Shown here: positions 48,933 through 58,874 of the stretch, piece by piece
Layout of the letters: each line of letters begins with the position of its first letter
Numbering within the stretch: position 1 is the first letter of the stretch
Source: Burkholderiales bacterium
Lineage (GTDB): Bacteria > Pseudomonadota > Gammaproteobacteria > Burkholderiales > Burkholderiaceae_C
DNA length: 64,000 bases
Reading direction: 5' to 3'
Assembly: GCA_017307855.1 (NCBI GenBank)
Contig: JAFKGD010000007.1
Span: forward strand, 434,001-498,000
The notes under the pieces: generated by a model
Told to the model about the DNA's origin: nothing
Databases searched by the model: none
The model's input: only the letters and a program-made list of their open reading frames with translations
Program-made: the position numbers and the translations under genes

Positions 48933-49733
48933 TCAGGCCGCGTCGGCCCGCACGGGCGATTCTGCCGTGCTTTGCCAGGCGTCGCGCAACACCTGGGCCA
49001 TGCCCCCCTCGCCGCGCGCGGTGGCGGCTTGCCACAGCAGTTCGGGCGCGAGCACGTGCACGCCGGCCGGCGCCACGGCCAGCGCCTGCGCCACCACTTC
49101 GGCCAGCCTGGCTGGCTGCAACGGGCGGTCGCCCTCGGGGATCATGTAGCGGAAGATGGACAGCATCCAAGCGGCCAGCCGTTGTGGCGGACTCATCGCG
49201 CCTGCGCCGCCACCGGCAGTGCGCGCGGCCCGCACGATCAGTACGCGCTCGAAGCCCAGCATCGCCACGCCCTGTTCGTCGAGGTTGGCCAGCCCGCGCC
49301 GCAACGCATCGGGCAGGCGGCCCGGGTCGTGCGGCAGCACCAGCGCGAGCGTGCGCACGCCGGCGGCGCGCAGCCAGCGCGCCAGCGGCAGCAGCTGCTC
49401 GGGCGCGGGCGTCCAGAGCGCGCGTTCACGTTCACCCGCGGCGCGCGCGGGCTCGAACAGCACCAGGGCCTCGTCGATGCCCGTCGCCAGCGCCAGCGGC
49501 CAGGCCTCGGGAGAGCCTCCCGGCACGCGCAGCGGCTCCACGTCCTTGAGGCCGGTGCGCATGGCTTCTTGCACCAGCACCTGCACGCGCGCGTGGCGGC
49601 GCGCGCCCGCCAGGCGGTGCAGCACCTCGCTGCCCAGGCTGCCGGTGGCACCCGCGACAAGGGCCACAGGCCGGCGCGGCGCACCCGGCGCGGGGCGCAG
49701 CGACGCGTGCAACGCCTGGGTCGGGGAGGTCAT
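48933..49733 (-). CDS. NAD(P)-binding Rossmann-fold protein (atypical SDR/NmrA-like)
   Basis: The 266-residue protein begins a Rossmann fold with GATGSLGSEV (G28-x-x-G31-x-x-G34), the pattern of atypical short-chain dehydrogenases. It is followed by VQVLVQEAMRTGLKDV and LALVLPHDPGRLPDALRRG. A typical YxxxK pair is not seen, so it may be a regulator or oxidoreductase of the NmrA sort. The function is unknown. It lies just downstream of the cyclic-nucleotide-binding gene and on the same strand as the ligase cassette. Confidence 0.75.
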   Translation of the reverse strand: MTSPTQALHASLRPAPGAPRRPVALVAGATGSLGSEVLHRLAGARRHARVQVLVQEAMRTGLKDVEPLRVPGGSPEAWPLALATGIDEALVLFEPARAAGERERALWTPAPEQLLPLARWLRAAGVRTLALVLPHDPGRLPDALRRGLANLDEQGVAMLGFERVLIVRAARTAGGGAGAMSPPQRLAAWMLSIFRYMIPEGDRPLQPARLAEVVAQALAVAPAGVHVLAPELLWQAATARGEGGMAQVLRDAWQSTAESPVRADAA

Positions 49734-49750
49734 GGGGCGGGGCCGGGCCT

Positions 49751-50311
49751 TCAGCCGAGCAGGCGCTGGTTGATCGCGTGCGTGGCGTCCAGCTCCTGTT
49801 GCAGCGCGCGGCTCACCTGGGCCAGCGTCTTGAGCTTGCGGTTGTTCTCGCGCAGCCGGTCGGCCATGCGCTTGGAGATGGCCAGCAGCAGACGCGCGGC
49901 CACGCCGGGGTGCTCGTCCATGAGGCGGCGCAGCGAATCGCGCGCCATCACAGCCACCAGCAGGTCGGTGGCCGCCGTGCAGGTGGCCGAGCGCGGCCCG
50001 CCGTCGAGCAGCCCCATCTCGCCGATCAGGCTGCCCGGACCGATGACCCCGACCACCGTGCCTTCGCGCGGCGCCGTGGCGCCGGTATCCACGCGCACCT
50101 CGCCATCGAGAAGCAGCACCATGTAGTCGGTGTGGATGGTCTCGCCTTCCTGCATGAAGACGGCCCCGGCGCCCACGCGCGAGGGCGTCATGTAGTCGAG
50201 CACCACGCGCGCGTCGGCGATCCCCAGTTCGGCCAGCGCCGAGGTGGTGGCCAGCAACTGCGCCGCGTGCTCGCGGATGTCGCTGACCGGGCGGCTGGGG
50301 GGGGAGTCCAT
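49751..50311 (-). CDS. Stand-alone cyclic-nucleotide-binding protein
   Basis: The 186-residue protein (or 189 from the ATG at 50320) has one CNBD (about 45-150) with the consensus cassette GSLIGEMGLLDGGPRSATCTA. A final helix follows (LLLAISKRMADRLRENNRKLKTLAQ). No helix-turn-helix, GGDEF or kinase follows, so it is not a Crp-type regulator. It lies between the ligase-associated DNA damage genes and the Rossmann gene on the same strand. It might sense cAMP for either neighbour, but this is only inference. It is not closely related to the pilT-linked CNBD protein. Confidence 0.85.
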   Translation of the reverse strand: MDSPPSRPVSDIREHAAQLLATTSALAELGIADARVVLDYMTPSRVGAGAVFMQEGETIHTDYMVLLLDGEVRVDTGATAPREGTVVGVIGPGSLIGEMGLLDGGPRSATCTAATDLLVAVMARDSLRRLMDEHPGVAARLLLAISKRMADRLRENNRKLKTLAQVSRALQQELDATHAINQRLLG

Positions 50312-50349
50312 CGCGGGCATTGTAGGTGCGCACCCACGCACCGCGCCTG

Positions 50350-51054
50350 TCAGGGCAGCGGCCAGACCCCGCCGCCACCGACGGCGTAGCGGGCCAGCCC
50401 ATCGGCCGCATCGACCGTCCAGCCGCCCGTGAATTCACCGAACGCCGGCAGCACGGCGCCACGCCCCTGCTGCGTGAAGCACGGCAGGCGCAGGCGGTCG
50501 CGGCCCGGGCCCTGCAGCCAGCAGGCGGGATGCACGTGGCCGGCCAGAACGAAGTGCGTGGCATGGGCCTGCGGCTCGTGGCAGCACGCGAAGGGGCCGA
50601 GCAACCAGGGCTCGCCCACCACCGCAATGCCCAGGTGCGCCGGCGGATCGCCCGCGCGGTCGTCGTGATTGCCGCGCACCAGGGTGATCGCCAGGTCGGC
50701 ATGGCGCGTGCGCCAGTGCGCCAATTGCGCGAGCAGCGAGGCGTTGTGCGCCTGCGCGGCATGCAGCAGGTCGCCCAGCACCACCAGATGCCGCACCGGC
50801 CGTGCGGCCAGCAGCGCATCGAGCCGCGAGAGGTTGGCCGCCGTGGTGCCGGCCGGCACGGGCTGGCCCAGTGCGCGGAAGGTGGCGGCCTTGCCCAGAT
50901 GCACGTCGGCCACGAACAGCACGGCCTGCGCCGGCCACCAGAGCGCCCGGTCGGGCAACAGCTCCAGGGCTTCGCCGGCCCAGTGGACGATGACGGGAGC
51001 GGGGGACACGACGGACGGCGCCGGGCGGGCAGGCGCGGGGAACGGAACAGGCAT
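50350..51054 (-). CDS. pdeM: Ligase-associated DNA damage response endonuclease PdeM
   Basis: The 234-residue enzyme is a metallophosphoesterase with metal ligands D50 and H52 in FVADVHLGKA, GDLLHA, GNHDDR and GHVHPACW. PdeM members are DNA endonuclease/phosphodiesterases found in a four-gene cluster with ATP-dependent ligase, Lhr-core helicase and an exonuclease. It is the downstream member of that cluster here, 55 bases after the helicase. The Pro-rich N-terminus (VPFPAPARPAPSVVSPAP) is usual in Burkholderiales. Confidence 0.9.
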   Translation of the reverse strand: MPVPFPAPARPAPSVVSPAPVIVHWAGEALELLPDRALWWPAQAVLFVADVHLGKAATFRALGQPVPAGTTAANLSRLDALLAARPVRHLVVLGDLLHAAQAHNASLLAQLAHWRTRHADLAITLVRGNHDDRAGDPPAHLGIAVVGEPWLLGPFACCHEPQAHATHFVLAGHVHPACWLQGPGRDRLRLPCFTQQGRGAVLPAFGEFTGGWTVDAADGLARYAVGGGGVWPLP

Positions 51055-51109
51055 CGCGCCGCAGCTTAACCGCGCCGCGGCAGCCGCGATGCCGGCGCGG
51101 TCTATCGAT

Positions 51110-53776
51110 CTACAGCGGCGGCAGCGGGCGAGACGGCCGGCGCTGGCGGCGCGGGCGCCGCGAGGGCGGCGACGGGTCCGGGTCGCCGAAATCCAGCGCG
51201 GCGCGCACGCCGCCCGTCCCGCCCGCGGCTGCCTCTTCCTGCGTGCCGCCGGCGGCCGCTTCGAGCTGCCGCACCATCCGCGCGATGCGGTCGGCCGCGT
51301 TCTCGTTGCTGAGCTTCTCGCGGAAGCGTTCCACCATCAGCGGAAAGCCGAACGGCGTGGGACGCGACAGCGGCTGGAGCACCAGCGCCTGCGCGGCCAT
51401 GCGGGCGAGGCTCTGGGCCAGACGGCCGATCTCCAGCTCCTGCGACAGCAATTCCTGCTCGGCCTGCGCGAGCAACCGGTTGGCCGGGTCGTACTTGCGG
51501 AACACTTCCCAGAACAGCGACGACGAGGCCTGCAACTGCTTCTGGCTGCGCCGCTCGCCCGGGTGGCCCTGGAACACCAGCCCGCTGACGCGCGCGATCT
51601 CGCGGAAGCGCCGCTGCGCGAGCTCGCTGGCGTTCAGGCTCTCCAGCACTTCGTGCAGCAGCTCGTCGTGGCCGCGCGCGGCCAGCAGCGCGGGCAGCCG
51701 CTCTTCCCAAGCGATCTCGGTGGCCGACAGCAACTCGAAGCCGTAGTCGTTCACCGCCATCGAGAACGTGCCGGGCCTCTCGCGCGCCGCGCGCCAGGCC
51801 AGCAGGCTGGCCAGCCCCATGTGCACGAGCCGGCCCGCGAAAGGGTAGAGGAAGAGGTGCCAGCCTTCGCGCGTGTGCAGGGTTTCGGCGAGCAGCGTCC
51901 CGGGGGTCGGCAGCGCCGACCAGCGCTGCTGCACCTCGAGCAGCGGGCGCGCGCGCTGCAGCTCGGGGCTGTCGTATCGGCCGGCCGCCGCCAGCGCCAG
52001 CTGCTCCACCGTGGCCTCGGCCAGGGTGGTGGACAGCGGCATGCGGCCGCCGTTCCAGCGCGGCACGGTGGCGCGGTCACCCGAGGCGCGGCGCACGAAG
52101 GCCGTCATCTGGTGCACCTTCACCAGCTCCAGCGGGCGCCCGCCAAACAGGAAGCAGTCACCCGGCCGCATGCGCGCCACGAAGCTTTCCTCGACCGTGC
52201 CCAGCCGCGCGCCGCCACCGCCCGCGCTCCACCACTGCACGGCCATGCTGGCGTCGCTCACGATGGTGCCGATGTTCATGCGGTGCCGGCGCGCCAGCCG
52301 CGCATCGGGCACGCGCCACACGCCCTCGTCGTCGGGCACGACGCGGTGATAGTCGGGATAGGCCGCGAGCGACGCGCCACCCTGCCGCACGAAGTCCAGG
52401 CACCACTGCCAGGTGGCGGCTTCGAGCTGCCGGTACGACGCCGCCGTGCGCACTTCGTCGTACAGTTCTTCCGGCACGAAGCCACCACCCAGCGCCACGG
52501 TGACGAGGTGCTGCACCAGCACGTCGAGCGGCTGCGCGGGCGGCGTGCGCGATTCGATGTGGCCAGCCGCCACCGCCGCGCGCGCGGCTGCGCCCTCCAC
52601 CATCTCGACGCTGTGCGTGGGCACGACGGTGATGCGCGAGGGCCGGCCCGGTGCGTGGCCCGAGCGGCCGGCGCGCTGCAGCAGCCGCGCCACGCCCTTG
52701 GGCGAGCCGATCTGCAGCACTCGCTCCACCGGCAGGAAGTCCACGCCCAGGTCGAGGCTCGACGTACACACCACGGCGCGCAGCGTGCCGGCCTTCAGGC
52801 CCTGCTCCACCCATTCGCGCACTTCGCGGTCCAGCGAACCGTGGTGCAGCGCGATCGCACCCGCCCATTCGGGCCGCGCTTCCAGCAGCGCCTGATACCA
52901 GATCTCGGACTGCGAGCGCGTGTTGGTGAACACCAGCGTGGTGCCGCTGGCGTCGATCTCGGCCACCACCTGCGGCAGCATGGTCAGGCCCAGATGTCCG
53001 GCCCACGGGAAGCGCGCGGCGGCCGGGGGCAACAGGGTGTCGATGCGCAGATCCTTCGGGGTCTGCCCGCGCACCAGCGCCGGCGGCGGCGCGTCGGCCA
53101 CCGGCTCGCCGACCAGGGCCTGCATGGCCTCGTCGAGGTTGCCCAGCGTTGCCGACATGCCCCAGGTGACGAGCTGCGGATTCCAGCGCCGCAGACGCGC
53201 CAGCGCCAGTTGCACCTGCACGCCGCGCTTGTTGCCCAGCAGTTCGTGCCACTCGTCGGCCACGACCATGCGCACGCGGCCCAGCACGTCGCGCGCATCG
53301 GCCCGCGCCAGCAGCAGCGACAGGCTCTCGGGGGTGGTGACCAGCACGCTCGGCAGCCGCTTGCCCTGAGCGGCGCGCTCGGCGCTCGTGATGTCGCCGG
53401 TGCGCAGGCCCACGTCCCAGAGCGGCATCGCATCCGCGCCCGCGGGGCCGAGCGCATCGAGGGCATCGCGCAGCGCCCGCGCGGTGTCGGCGGCCAGGGC
53501 GCGCATGGGCGTGAGCCACACCACCGTGAGCGGCGCGGGCTGCGGCGCCGCGCGTGGTGGCTTGCGCGTGCGCACCGGTGCCAGCGCGAGCAGCGCCCCG
53601 AGCCACACGGCATACGTCTTGCCGGCGCCCGTGGTCGCATGCAGCAGGCCGGACTGCCCGCGGCCGATCGCTGCCCACGCCTGGCGCTGGAAGGCAAAGG
53701 GCTTCCAGCCGCGCGCGGCGAACCATGCGTCGATGGCACGCCGCAGCGTCGGCCGCGGGGTCGGTGTCTCGTTCAT
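51110..53776 (-). CDS. Ligase-associated DEXH-box helicase (Lhr-core)
   Basis: The 888-residue protein is the Lhr-core type of DNA helicase: Walker A with K53 in [11 protein letters not shown], DExH-box motif in [10 protein letters not shown], and the motif GMSATLGN. Later motifs are [54 protein letters not shown] and the winged-helix/beta-barrel regions. It is an ATP-dependent 3'-to-5' helicase with a role in DNA damage repair. Pro/Arg-rich C-terminus ([15 protein letters not shown]). It overlaps the ligase gene stop by four bases (ATGA). Confidence 0.92.
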   Translation of the reverse strand: MNETPTPRPTLRRAIDAWFAARGWKPFAFQRQAWAAIGRGQSGLLHATTGAGKTYAVWLGALLALAPVRTRKPPRAAPQPAPLTVVWLTPMRALAADTARALRDALDALGPAGADAMPLWDVGLRTGDITSAERAAQGKRLPSVLVTTPESLSLLLARADARDVLGRVRMVVADEWHELLGNKRGVQVQLALARLRRWNPQLVTWGMSATLGNLDEAMQALVGEPVADAPPPALVRGQTPKDLRIDTLLPPAAARFPWAGHLGLTMLPQVVAEIDASGTTLVFTNTRSQSEIWYQALLEARPEWAGAIALHHGSLDREVREWVEQGLKAGTLRAVVCTSSLDLGVDFLPVERVLQIGSPKGVARLLQRAGRSGHAPGRPSRITVVPTHSVEMVEGAAARAAVAAGHIESRTPPAQPLDVLVQHLVTVALGGGFVPEELYDEVRTAASYRQLEAATWQWCLDFVRQGGASLAAYPDYHRVVPDDEGVWRVPDARLARRHRMNIGTIVSDASMAVQWWSAGGGGARLGTVEESFVARMRPGDCFLFGGRPLELVKVHQMTAFVRRASGDRATVPRWNGGRMPLSTTLAEATVEQLALAAAGRYDSPELQRARPLLEVQQRWSALPTPGTLLAETLHTREGWHLFLYPFAGRLVHMGLASLLAWRAARERPGTFSMAVNDYGFELLSATEIAWEERLPALLAARGHDELLHEVLESLNASELAQRRFREIARVSGLVFQGHPGERRSQKQLQASSSLFWEVFRKYDPANRLLAQAEQELLSQELEIGRLAQSLARMAAQALVLQPLSRPTPFGFPLMVERFREKLSNENAADRIARMVRQLEAAAGGTQEEAAAGGTGGVRAALDFGDPDPSPPSRRPRRQRRPSRPLPPL

Positions 53777-55440
53777 GCGGGCAGCAGGTCCTGCAGGATC
53801 TGCAGCGTATCGGCCTGCTCGATGGGCTTGTCTTCGCGCCAGCGCAGCATGCGCGGAAAGCGCACGGCGATGCCGCTCTTGTGGCGCGGGCTGCGCGCGA
53901 TGCCCTCGAAGCCGAGTTCGAACACCAGCGTGGGCTTGACGCTGCGCACCGGGCCGAAGCTCTCGATCGTGGTGCGGCGGATGACGGCATCCACGCGGCG
54001 CATCTCCTCGTCGGTGAGTCCCGAATAGGCCTTGGCGAAGGGCACGAGCCGGCGGCCCTCGGCTTCGGGCGGTGCGTCCCACACGGCGAAGGTGTAATCG
54101 CTGTAGAGGCTGGCGCGGCGGCCGTGACCGCGCTGCGCGTAGATCAGCACGGCATCGACCGACAGCGGATCGATCTTCCACTTCCACCAGGTGCCGGCCT
54201 CGCGCGTGCGGCCCACGCCGTAGCGGGCATCGCGGCCCTTGAGCATCATGCCTTCCACGCCCATGGCGCGCGCGTGTTCGCGTCGGGCCGCGAGCTGGGC
54301 CCAGCTGTCGCCGTCGAGCACCGGGCTCGCGCGCAGCGACGGATGATCGAGGGTGGCCACCAGCGTGTCGAGCTGGCCGCGCCGCTGGCCGGTGGGCTGC
54401 TCGCGCAGGTCGTCGCCCTGCCATTCGAGCAGATCGTAGGCCAGCAGCACCACGGCCTGCTCCCGCAGCAGCTTGGGGCCCAGCGTCTTGCGGCCCAGGC
54501 GCTTCTGCAGCTCGGCGAAGGGGCGCACACGCGCGGCCTCGTCGGGGCCGTCGGCACGCCAGACGACGATCTCGCCGTCGAGCACGGTGCCGTCGGGCAG
54601 CGCATCGCCCAGCCGCGCGAGTTCGGGAAAGCGCTCGGTGATGAGCTCTTCGCCACGCGACCACAGCCACGTCTGCCCGGCGCGCTTGACCAGTTGCGCG
54701 CGGATGCCGTCCCACTTCCATTCCACCTGCCACGCCGAGGGCGGGCCGATCAGCGCATCGAACTGCTCCACCGGCGCGGTGAGCGCATGCGCGAGGAAGA
54801 ACGGATACGGATGGCCGCCGGTGCGGCGGTCCGTCTCGCGCTCGGCCTCGGGCGCGACGAGCGCGAGGTAATCGCGCGCGGCCGGCTGGTGGCCGATGGC
54901 GGTGTAGCCCATGAGCCGCTGCGCGACCAGCCGGGCATCGAGTCCGGCGACCGCCGCCAGCGCCTGCGTGACCTGAAGGCGTGACACCCCGACGCGGAAG
55001 CCGCCCGTGATGAGCTTGAAGTAGACCAGCCGCTCATCCGGCGCCAGGACCTGCCAGTGCGCCTGCAGCTCGGCCGCCAGGGCCTCGCCCGACAGGTCGC
55101 GCAGCGGCAGCAGCCGCCCGGTGACCCACGCCGCCAGGCTGTCGTCGGCCGCGGGCGCCGTGGGCGGTGGCAGCAGCAGCGCGATGGTTTCCGCCAGATC
55201 GCCCACGGCTTCGTAGCTCTCGTCGAACAGCCATTCGGGCAGGCGCGCGGCTTCGCGCGCCAGTGTGCGCAGCACCTTGGTCGGCACCAGCTGGCGCGGC
55301 TTGCCGCCCGCCAGGAAATACACGGCCCAGGCCGCGTCGGCTGCATCGGCCGCCTGCAGGTAGCGCTGCAGCGCGGCCTGCTTGGCACGGCTCGCAGTAC
55401 TGGCGTCGAGCTCGCGGTAGAGCGCAGCGAAGTCCTTCAT
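53773..55440 (-). CDS. ATP-dependent DNA ligase of the damage response cassette
   Basis: The 555-residue enzyme joins DNA nicks using ATP. The adenylated lysine is K242 in [10 protein letters not shown]. Downstream motifs include [54 protein letters not shown] and a C-terminal OB domain ([25 protein letters not shown]). An N-terminal helical DNA-binding domain (1-190) is typical of LigB/LigC-type enzymes. It is the second gene of the exonuclease-ligase-helicase-PdeM operon; its stop overlaps the helicase and its start the exonuclease (ATGA). Confidence 0.93.
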   Translation of the reverse strand: MKDFAALYRELDASTASRAKQAALQRYLQAADAADAAWAVYFLAGGKPRQLVPTKVLRTLAREAARLPEWLFDESYEAVGDLAETIALLLPPPTAPAADDSLAAWVTGRLLPLRDLSGEALAAELQAHWQVLAPDERLVYFKLITGGFRVGVSRLQVTQALAAVAGLDARLVAQRLMGYTAIGHQPAARDYLALVAPEAERETDRRTGGHPYPFFLAHALTAPVEQFDALIGPPSAWQVEWKWDGIRAQLVKRAGQTWLWSRGEELITERFPELARLGDALPDGTVLDGEIVVWRADGPDEAARVRPFAELQKRLGRKTLGPKLLREQAVVLLAYDLLEWQGDDLREQPTGQRRGQLDTLVATLDHPSLRASPVLDGDSWAQLAARREHARAMGVEGMMLKGRDARYGVGRTREAGTWWKWKIDPLSVDAVLIYAQRGHGRRASLYSDYTFAVWDAPPEAEGRRLVPFAKAYSGLTDEEMRRVDAVIRRTTIESFGPVRSVKPTLVFELGFEGIARSPRHKSGIAVRFPRMLRWREDKPIEQADTLQILQDLLPA

Positions 55441-56534
55441 GCGCGGCCCTCGTCGCCGGTGGCGCCAGAGGCGTCCGGGTCTGCGCCTGTGTTCGCGTCC
55501 ACGCCCTCTTCCATCCGCCCGGCGGCGTTGTCCGCTGCAGCCGACTCTTCGTTGTCCTCCTGGCCGTACTCGGTGGCGAAGCCCTGTGCCTCCAGGCCCT
55601 GCTCCGTGAGCCAGCGCACCAGCACGGCCACGCTGCCATGGGTGACGAACACCCGCTCGGCCCCGGTGGCGCCGATGGCCGATTGCAGGCCGGGCCAGTC
55701 GGCATGGTCGGACATGACGAAGCCGCGATCCACGCCGCGCCGCCGCCGTGTGCCGCGCAACTGCATCCAGCCGCTGGCGAAGGCATCCGAGTGCACGCCG
55801 AAGCGGCGCAGCCACGGCGTGGACTGGGCCGAGGGCGGGGCCAGCACGATGGCGCGGCGCAGCGCAGCCGCATCGACGTCGGCCACGCGCTGCGTGGGCG
55901 CGAGTGCCACGCCGGCCGCGCGGTAGACGGCATTGAGCGGCTCCACCGCGCCATGCGTGACGATCGGCCCGATGGAGGCATCGAGCCCCGACAGGATGCG
56001 CTGCGCCTTGCCGAACGAATAGCAATACAGCACCGACGCGCGGCCGGCCTCGGCGTTGGCGGCCCACCAGCGGTTGATATCGGCCAGCAGCTCGGGTTGC
56101 CGGGGCCAGCGGTAGATGGGCAGGCCGAAGGTGGATTCGGTGATGAAGGTGTCGCAGCGCACGGGCTCGAACGGCGGGCAGGTGCCGTCGGCCTCGGTCT
56201 TGTAGTCGCCACTGGCGACCCAGACCTGGCCGCCATGCTCCAGCCGCACCTGGGCCGAGCCGAGCACGTGGCCCGCCGGGTGCAGCGACAGCCGCACGCC
56301 GTGGTGCGTGATGGCCTCGCCATACGCCAGGGTGTGCAGCGGAATGTCGGCTCCGAGGCGGTGGCGCAAGGTGCCCTCGCTGTCGGCGTGGGCGAGGTAA
56401 TGGGCGTGCCCGGTGCGCGCGTGGTCCGAATGGGCGTGCGTGATGACCGCGCGATCCACCGGCCGCCAGGGGTCGATGAAGAAGTCGCCCGGCGGGCAGT
56501 ACAGGCCTTCGGAGCGCAGCACGACGAGGTCCAT
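55437..56534 (-). CDS. Ligase-associated DNA exonuclease (MBL fold)
   Basis: The 365-residue protein is a metallo-beta-lactamase-fold exonuclease with the metal motif H33-x-H35-x-D37-H38 in ITHAHSDHARTG. It has the beta-CASP-like segments PAGHVLGSAQVRLE, ASGDYKTEADGTCPPFEPV, ESTFGLPIYRWP and VMSDHADWPGL and a final ERVFVTHGSVAVLVRWL. It heads the four-gene DNA repair cassette. The acidic/Asn-rich C-terminal tail (about 320-365) is not part of the fold. The ATG at 56534 begins right before the LVVLRSEGLY strand. Confidence 0.9.
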   Translation of the reverse strand: MDLVVLRSEGLYCPPGDFFIDPWRPVDRAVITHAHSDHARTGHAHYLAHADSEGTLRHRLGADIPLHTLAYGEAITHHGVRLSLHPAGHVLGSAQVRLEHGGQVWVASGDYKTEADGTCPPFEPVRCDTFITESTFGLPIYRWPRQPELLADINRWWAANAEAGRASVLYCYSFGKAQRILSGLDASIGPIVTHGAVEPLNAVYRAAGVALAPTQRVADVDAAALRRAIVLAPPSAQSTPWLRRFGVHSDAFASGWMQLRGTRRRRGVDRGFVMSDHADWPGLQSAIGATGAERVFVTHGSVAVLVRWLTEQGLEAQGFATEYGQEDNEESAAADNAAGRMEEGVDANTGADPDASGATGDEGRA

Positions 56535-56606
56535 GCGGCCGATCGTAGCGGCGCTCCCCGAGGACATACCGTAGGACGCCGCCGCCAGCCGGGCGGCGGG
56601 CAGGCG

Positions 56607-57512
56607 TCAGCCCAGCGAGACCGGCAGGCGCAGGAAGCGGCCGCCGCCGCTCACGGGCGCCGGCAGGTCGCCCGCCCGCGCGTTGACCTGCACCGAGGGC
56701 CACAGCAGGCGCGGCAGGGCCAGCGCCGCATCGCGCGCGGTGCGCAGGCGCACGAACTCGTCTTGCGAACGCGCGCGGCCCAGGTGGATGTTGTTGGCGC
56801 GCTGGTCGGCCACGGTGGTGCCGAATCTGGCCGCACGGCCAGCCGGCGGGTAGTCGTGGCAGAAGTAGAGCTGCGTCTCGGGCGGCAGGCTCAGCAGGCG
56901 CTGGGCCGAGCGATAGAGCGCGTGCGCGTCGCCGCCCGGGAAGTCGCAGCGCGCGCTGCCGCAGTCGGGCATGAACAGCGTGTCGCCCACGAAGGCCGCG
57001 CCGGCCGCCAGGCCCTGCACGGCGCCAGACTCCAGCACATAGGTGACGCAGGCCGGCGTGTGGCCCGGCGTGCTCCACACCCGCAGCGGCACCCGGCCGA
57101 CCTGGATGACATCGCCATCGGCGAACAGCCGATCGAACGGCAACTCGCCCGCGCCCAGCTCGGGATCGGCCAGCAGCTTGCCGAACGCGTGGCGCACGTC
57201 GACGACGCGCGTGCCGATGCCGATGCGCGCGCCTGTGCGACGGCGCAGCCAGGCGGCCGCAGAAAGATGGTCGGCATGCACGTGGGTCTCGAGGATCCAC
57301 TGCATGCGTGCGCCCAGCTCGGCCACGCGGTCGAGCAGCCGCTGCGCGCTGGCGGTGGTGCAGCGGCCCGAGGCGGCGTCGAAGTCCAGCACCGGATCGA
57401 TCAGCGCGCAGTCGCCGGTGGAGGCGTCGTGCAGCAGGTAGCTCCAGGTGGCGCTGTCGGCATCGAAGAAGGGTTCGACGGCGAGCTGCGCCGCGGCAGG
57501 GTGGCCGCTCAT
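56607..57512 (-). CDS. ETHE1/BlhL-like persulfide dioxygenase
   Basis: The 301-residue MBL-fold protein has the metal motif THVHADH (H77, H79, D81, H82), the STPGHTPACV histidine, VGDTLFMPD and FCHDYPPAGR, the layout of bacterial persulfide dioxygenases (BlhL/ETHE1). Such enzymes oxidise glutathione persulfide to sulfite with molecular oxygen and remove toxic sulfide. The ATG overlaps the DadA-like gene stop by four bases (ATGA). Together with the PLP lyase further upstream it could dispose of persulfide sulfur set free from a sulfur-containing amino acid. Confidence 0.85.
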   Translation of the reverse strand: MSGHPAAAQLAVEPFFDADSATWSYLLHDASTGDCALIDPVLDFDAASGRCTTASAQRLLDRVAELGARMQWILETHVHADHLSAAAWLRRRTGARIGIGTRVVDVRHAFGKLLADPELGAGELPFDRLFADGDVIQVGRVPLRVWSTPGHTPACVTYVLESGAVQGLAAGAAFVGDTLFMPDCGSARCDFPGGDAHALYRSAQRLLSLPPETQLYFCHDYPPAGRAARFGTTVADQRANNIHLGRARSQDEFVRLRTARDAALALPRLLWPSVQVNARAGDLPAPVSGGGRFLRLPVSLG

Positions 57513-58786
57513 GCCGGCCCCAGCCCGTAGCGCGCGCCGGTCAGGCCCTCGGTGTCGATCTGCGGCGTGCGGCCAGCCAGCAGATCCGCCACCACGCGGC
57601 TGGTGCCGCAGGCCTGCGTCCAGCCGTTGGAGCCATGGCCGGCGTTCAGGTGCAGGCCGCGGATGCGCGTGGGGCCCAGCACCGGCGGGCCGTCCGGTGT
57701 CATGGGGCGCAGCCCGGCCCAGAACTCGACGCGGCCGTAGTCCATGCCGTGCGGGAACAACTCGCGCGTGAGGCGCACCAGCAGATCGCGCCGTGCCGGC
57801 GGGCGGCTCAGGTCGTGGCCGATCAGCTCGGCCATGCCCGCCACGCGCAGGCGGTCGCCCAGGCGCGACACCATGATCTTGTTGTGCTCGTCCATGATGG
57901 CCACCGTCGGCGCCGCCCCGGCATCGGTGATGGGCACGGTGATGGAGTAGCCCTTGAGCGGGTACACCGGCAGTTCGAGCCCGAGCGGGCGCAACAGGCG
58001 CGGCGCATGGCTGCCGAGTGCGACCACGCAGGCGTCGGCGGTGAGCCGCTCGTGCAGCGCGCCCACTTCCACCGACGCCAGCGTGTCGCCCTCGACATGC
58101 AGCGCGTGGATGTCGGTGTCGTAGCGGAAGGCGACGCCGCGCGCGGCCAGCCACGCCGAGAGCGACTGGCAGAACTTGTGGCTGTCGCCCGATGCATCCA
58201 CCGGCATGTGCAGGCCGCCGCTCCAGGCCACGCCCGAGGCGCCGATGGCCGGCTCGATGCCGGCGGCTTCATGCGCGCTCAGCAGGCGGTGCTCGATGCC
58301 CAACGAGGCCAGCGTGCGCGCGGCCAGCCGGCCCAGTTCAAGTTCCTGCTGCGTGCGGAAGAGCTGCAGCGTGCCGTCGCCGTGGAAGTCGAAATCGTGC
58401 TGCAGACCCGTGTCGTCGGCCAGCGTGCGCAGGCACGCCAGGCTGTAGTGGGCCACGCGCTGCATGCGAGCCTTGTTGCCGGGAAAACTTTCGGTGTTGC
58501 AGTTGGCCACCCACTGCCGCACCCAGCGCAGGCGCTCGGGCTCGGGCCACAGCGAAAAGCGGATCGGCGAGTTGCCGGCCAGCATCATCCGCACGACTTT
58601 GCCCACCATGCCGGGCGCGGCCCACGGGCCGGCGAAGCTCGGGCACAAGCCGCCGGCATTGCCCCGGCTGGTTTCCAGGCCGGCATCGGACTGGCGATCG
58701 ACGACGGTCACGTCATGTCCGTCGCGCCACAGGTAATACGCGGTCGTGACGCCGACCACGCCGGCGCCCAGCACCAGGATTCGCAT
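57509..58786 (-). CDS. dadA: DadA-like D-amino acid dehydrogenase
   Basis: The 425-residue flavoprotein has an N-terminal FAD Rossmann motif GAGVVG (G7-x-G9-x-x-G12), the DadA-like region LETSRGNAGGLCPSFAGPWAAPG, and the C-terminal RVAGMAELIGHDLSRPP and LHLNAGHGSNGWTQACGTS. DadA oxidises D-amino acids to 2-oxo acids and ammonia at the membrane with electrons going to the respiratory chain. D-amino acid and N-substituted amino acid substrates are both possible. It overlaps the persulfide dioxygenase start (ATGA) and follows a Bug receptor gene. Confidence 0.85.
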   Translation of the reverse strand: MRILVLGAGVVGVTTAYYLWRDGHDVTVVDRQSDAGLETSRGNAGGLCPSFAGPWAAPGMVGKVVRMMLAGNSPIRFSLWPEPERLRWVRQWVANCNTESFPGNKARMQRVAHYSLACLRTLADDTGLQHDFDFHGDGTLQLFRTQQELELGRLAARTLASLGIEHRLLSAHEAAGIEPAIGASGVAWSGGLHMPVDASGDSHKFCQSLSAWLAARGVAFRYDTDIHALHVEGDTLASVEVGALHERLTADACVVALGSHAPRLLRPLGLELPVYPLKGYSITVPITDAGAAPTVAIMDEHNKIMVSRLGDRLRVAGMAELIGHDLSRPPARRDLLVRLTRELFPHGMDYGRVEFWAGLRPMTPDGPPVLGPTRIRGLHLNAGHGSNGWTQACGTSRVVADLLAGRTPQIDTEGLTGARYGLGPA

Positions 58787-58837
58787 GAGGGGAAAACTCT
58801 CGAGGAATAAGGGGCGCTCGGCGCCACGCAGAGCCGC

Positions 58838-58862
58838 GCGCGCCGGGCCCGAGCCGGCGCGC
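58838..58862. terminator. GC-rich hairpin between Bug and dadA genes
   Basis: Arms GCGCGCCGG and CCGGCGCGC form a perfect 9-bp stem around a seven-base loop between the Bug stop and the dadA start on the minus strand. There is no T-tract. It may stabilise the upstream Bug mRNA or partly terminate it, so that the receptor is expressed more than the enzymes. Confidence 0.45.
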
Positions 58863-58874
58863 CGCGGCGGATCG

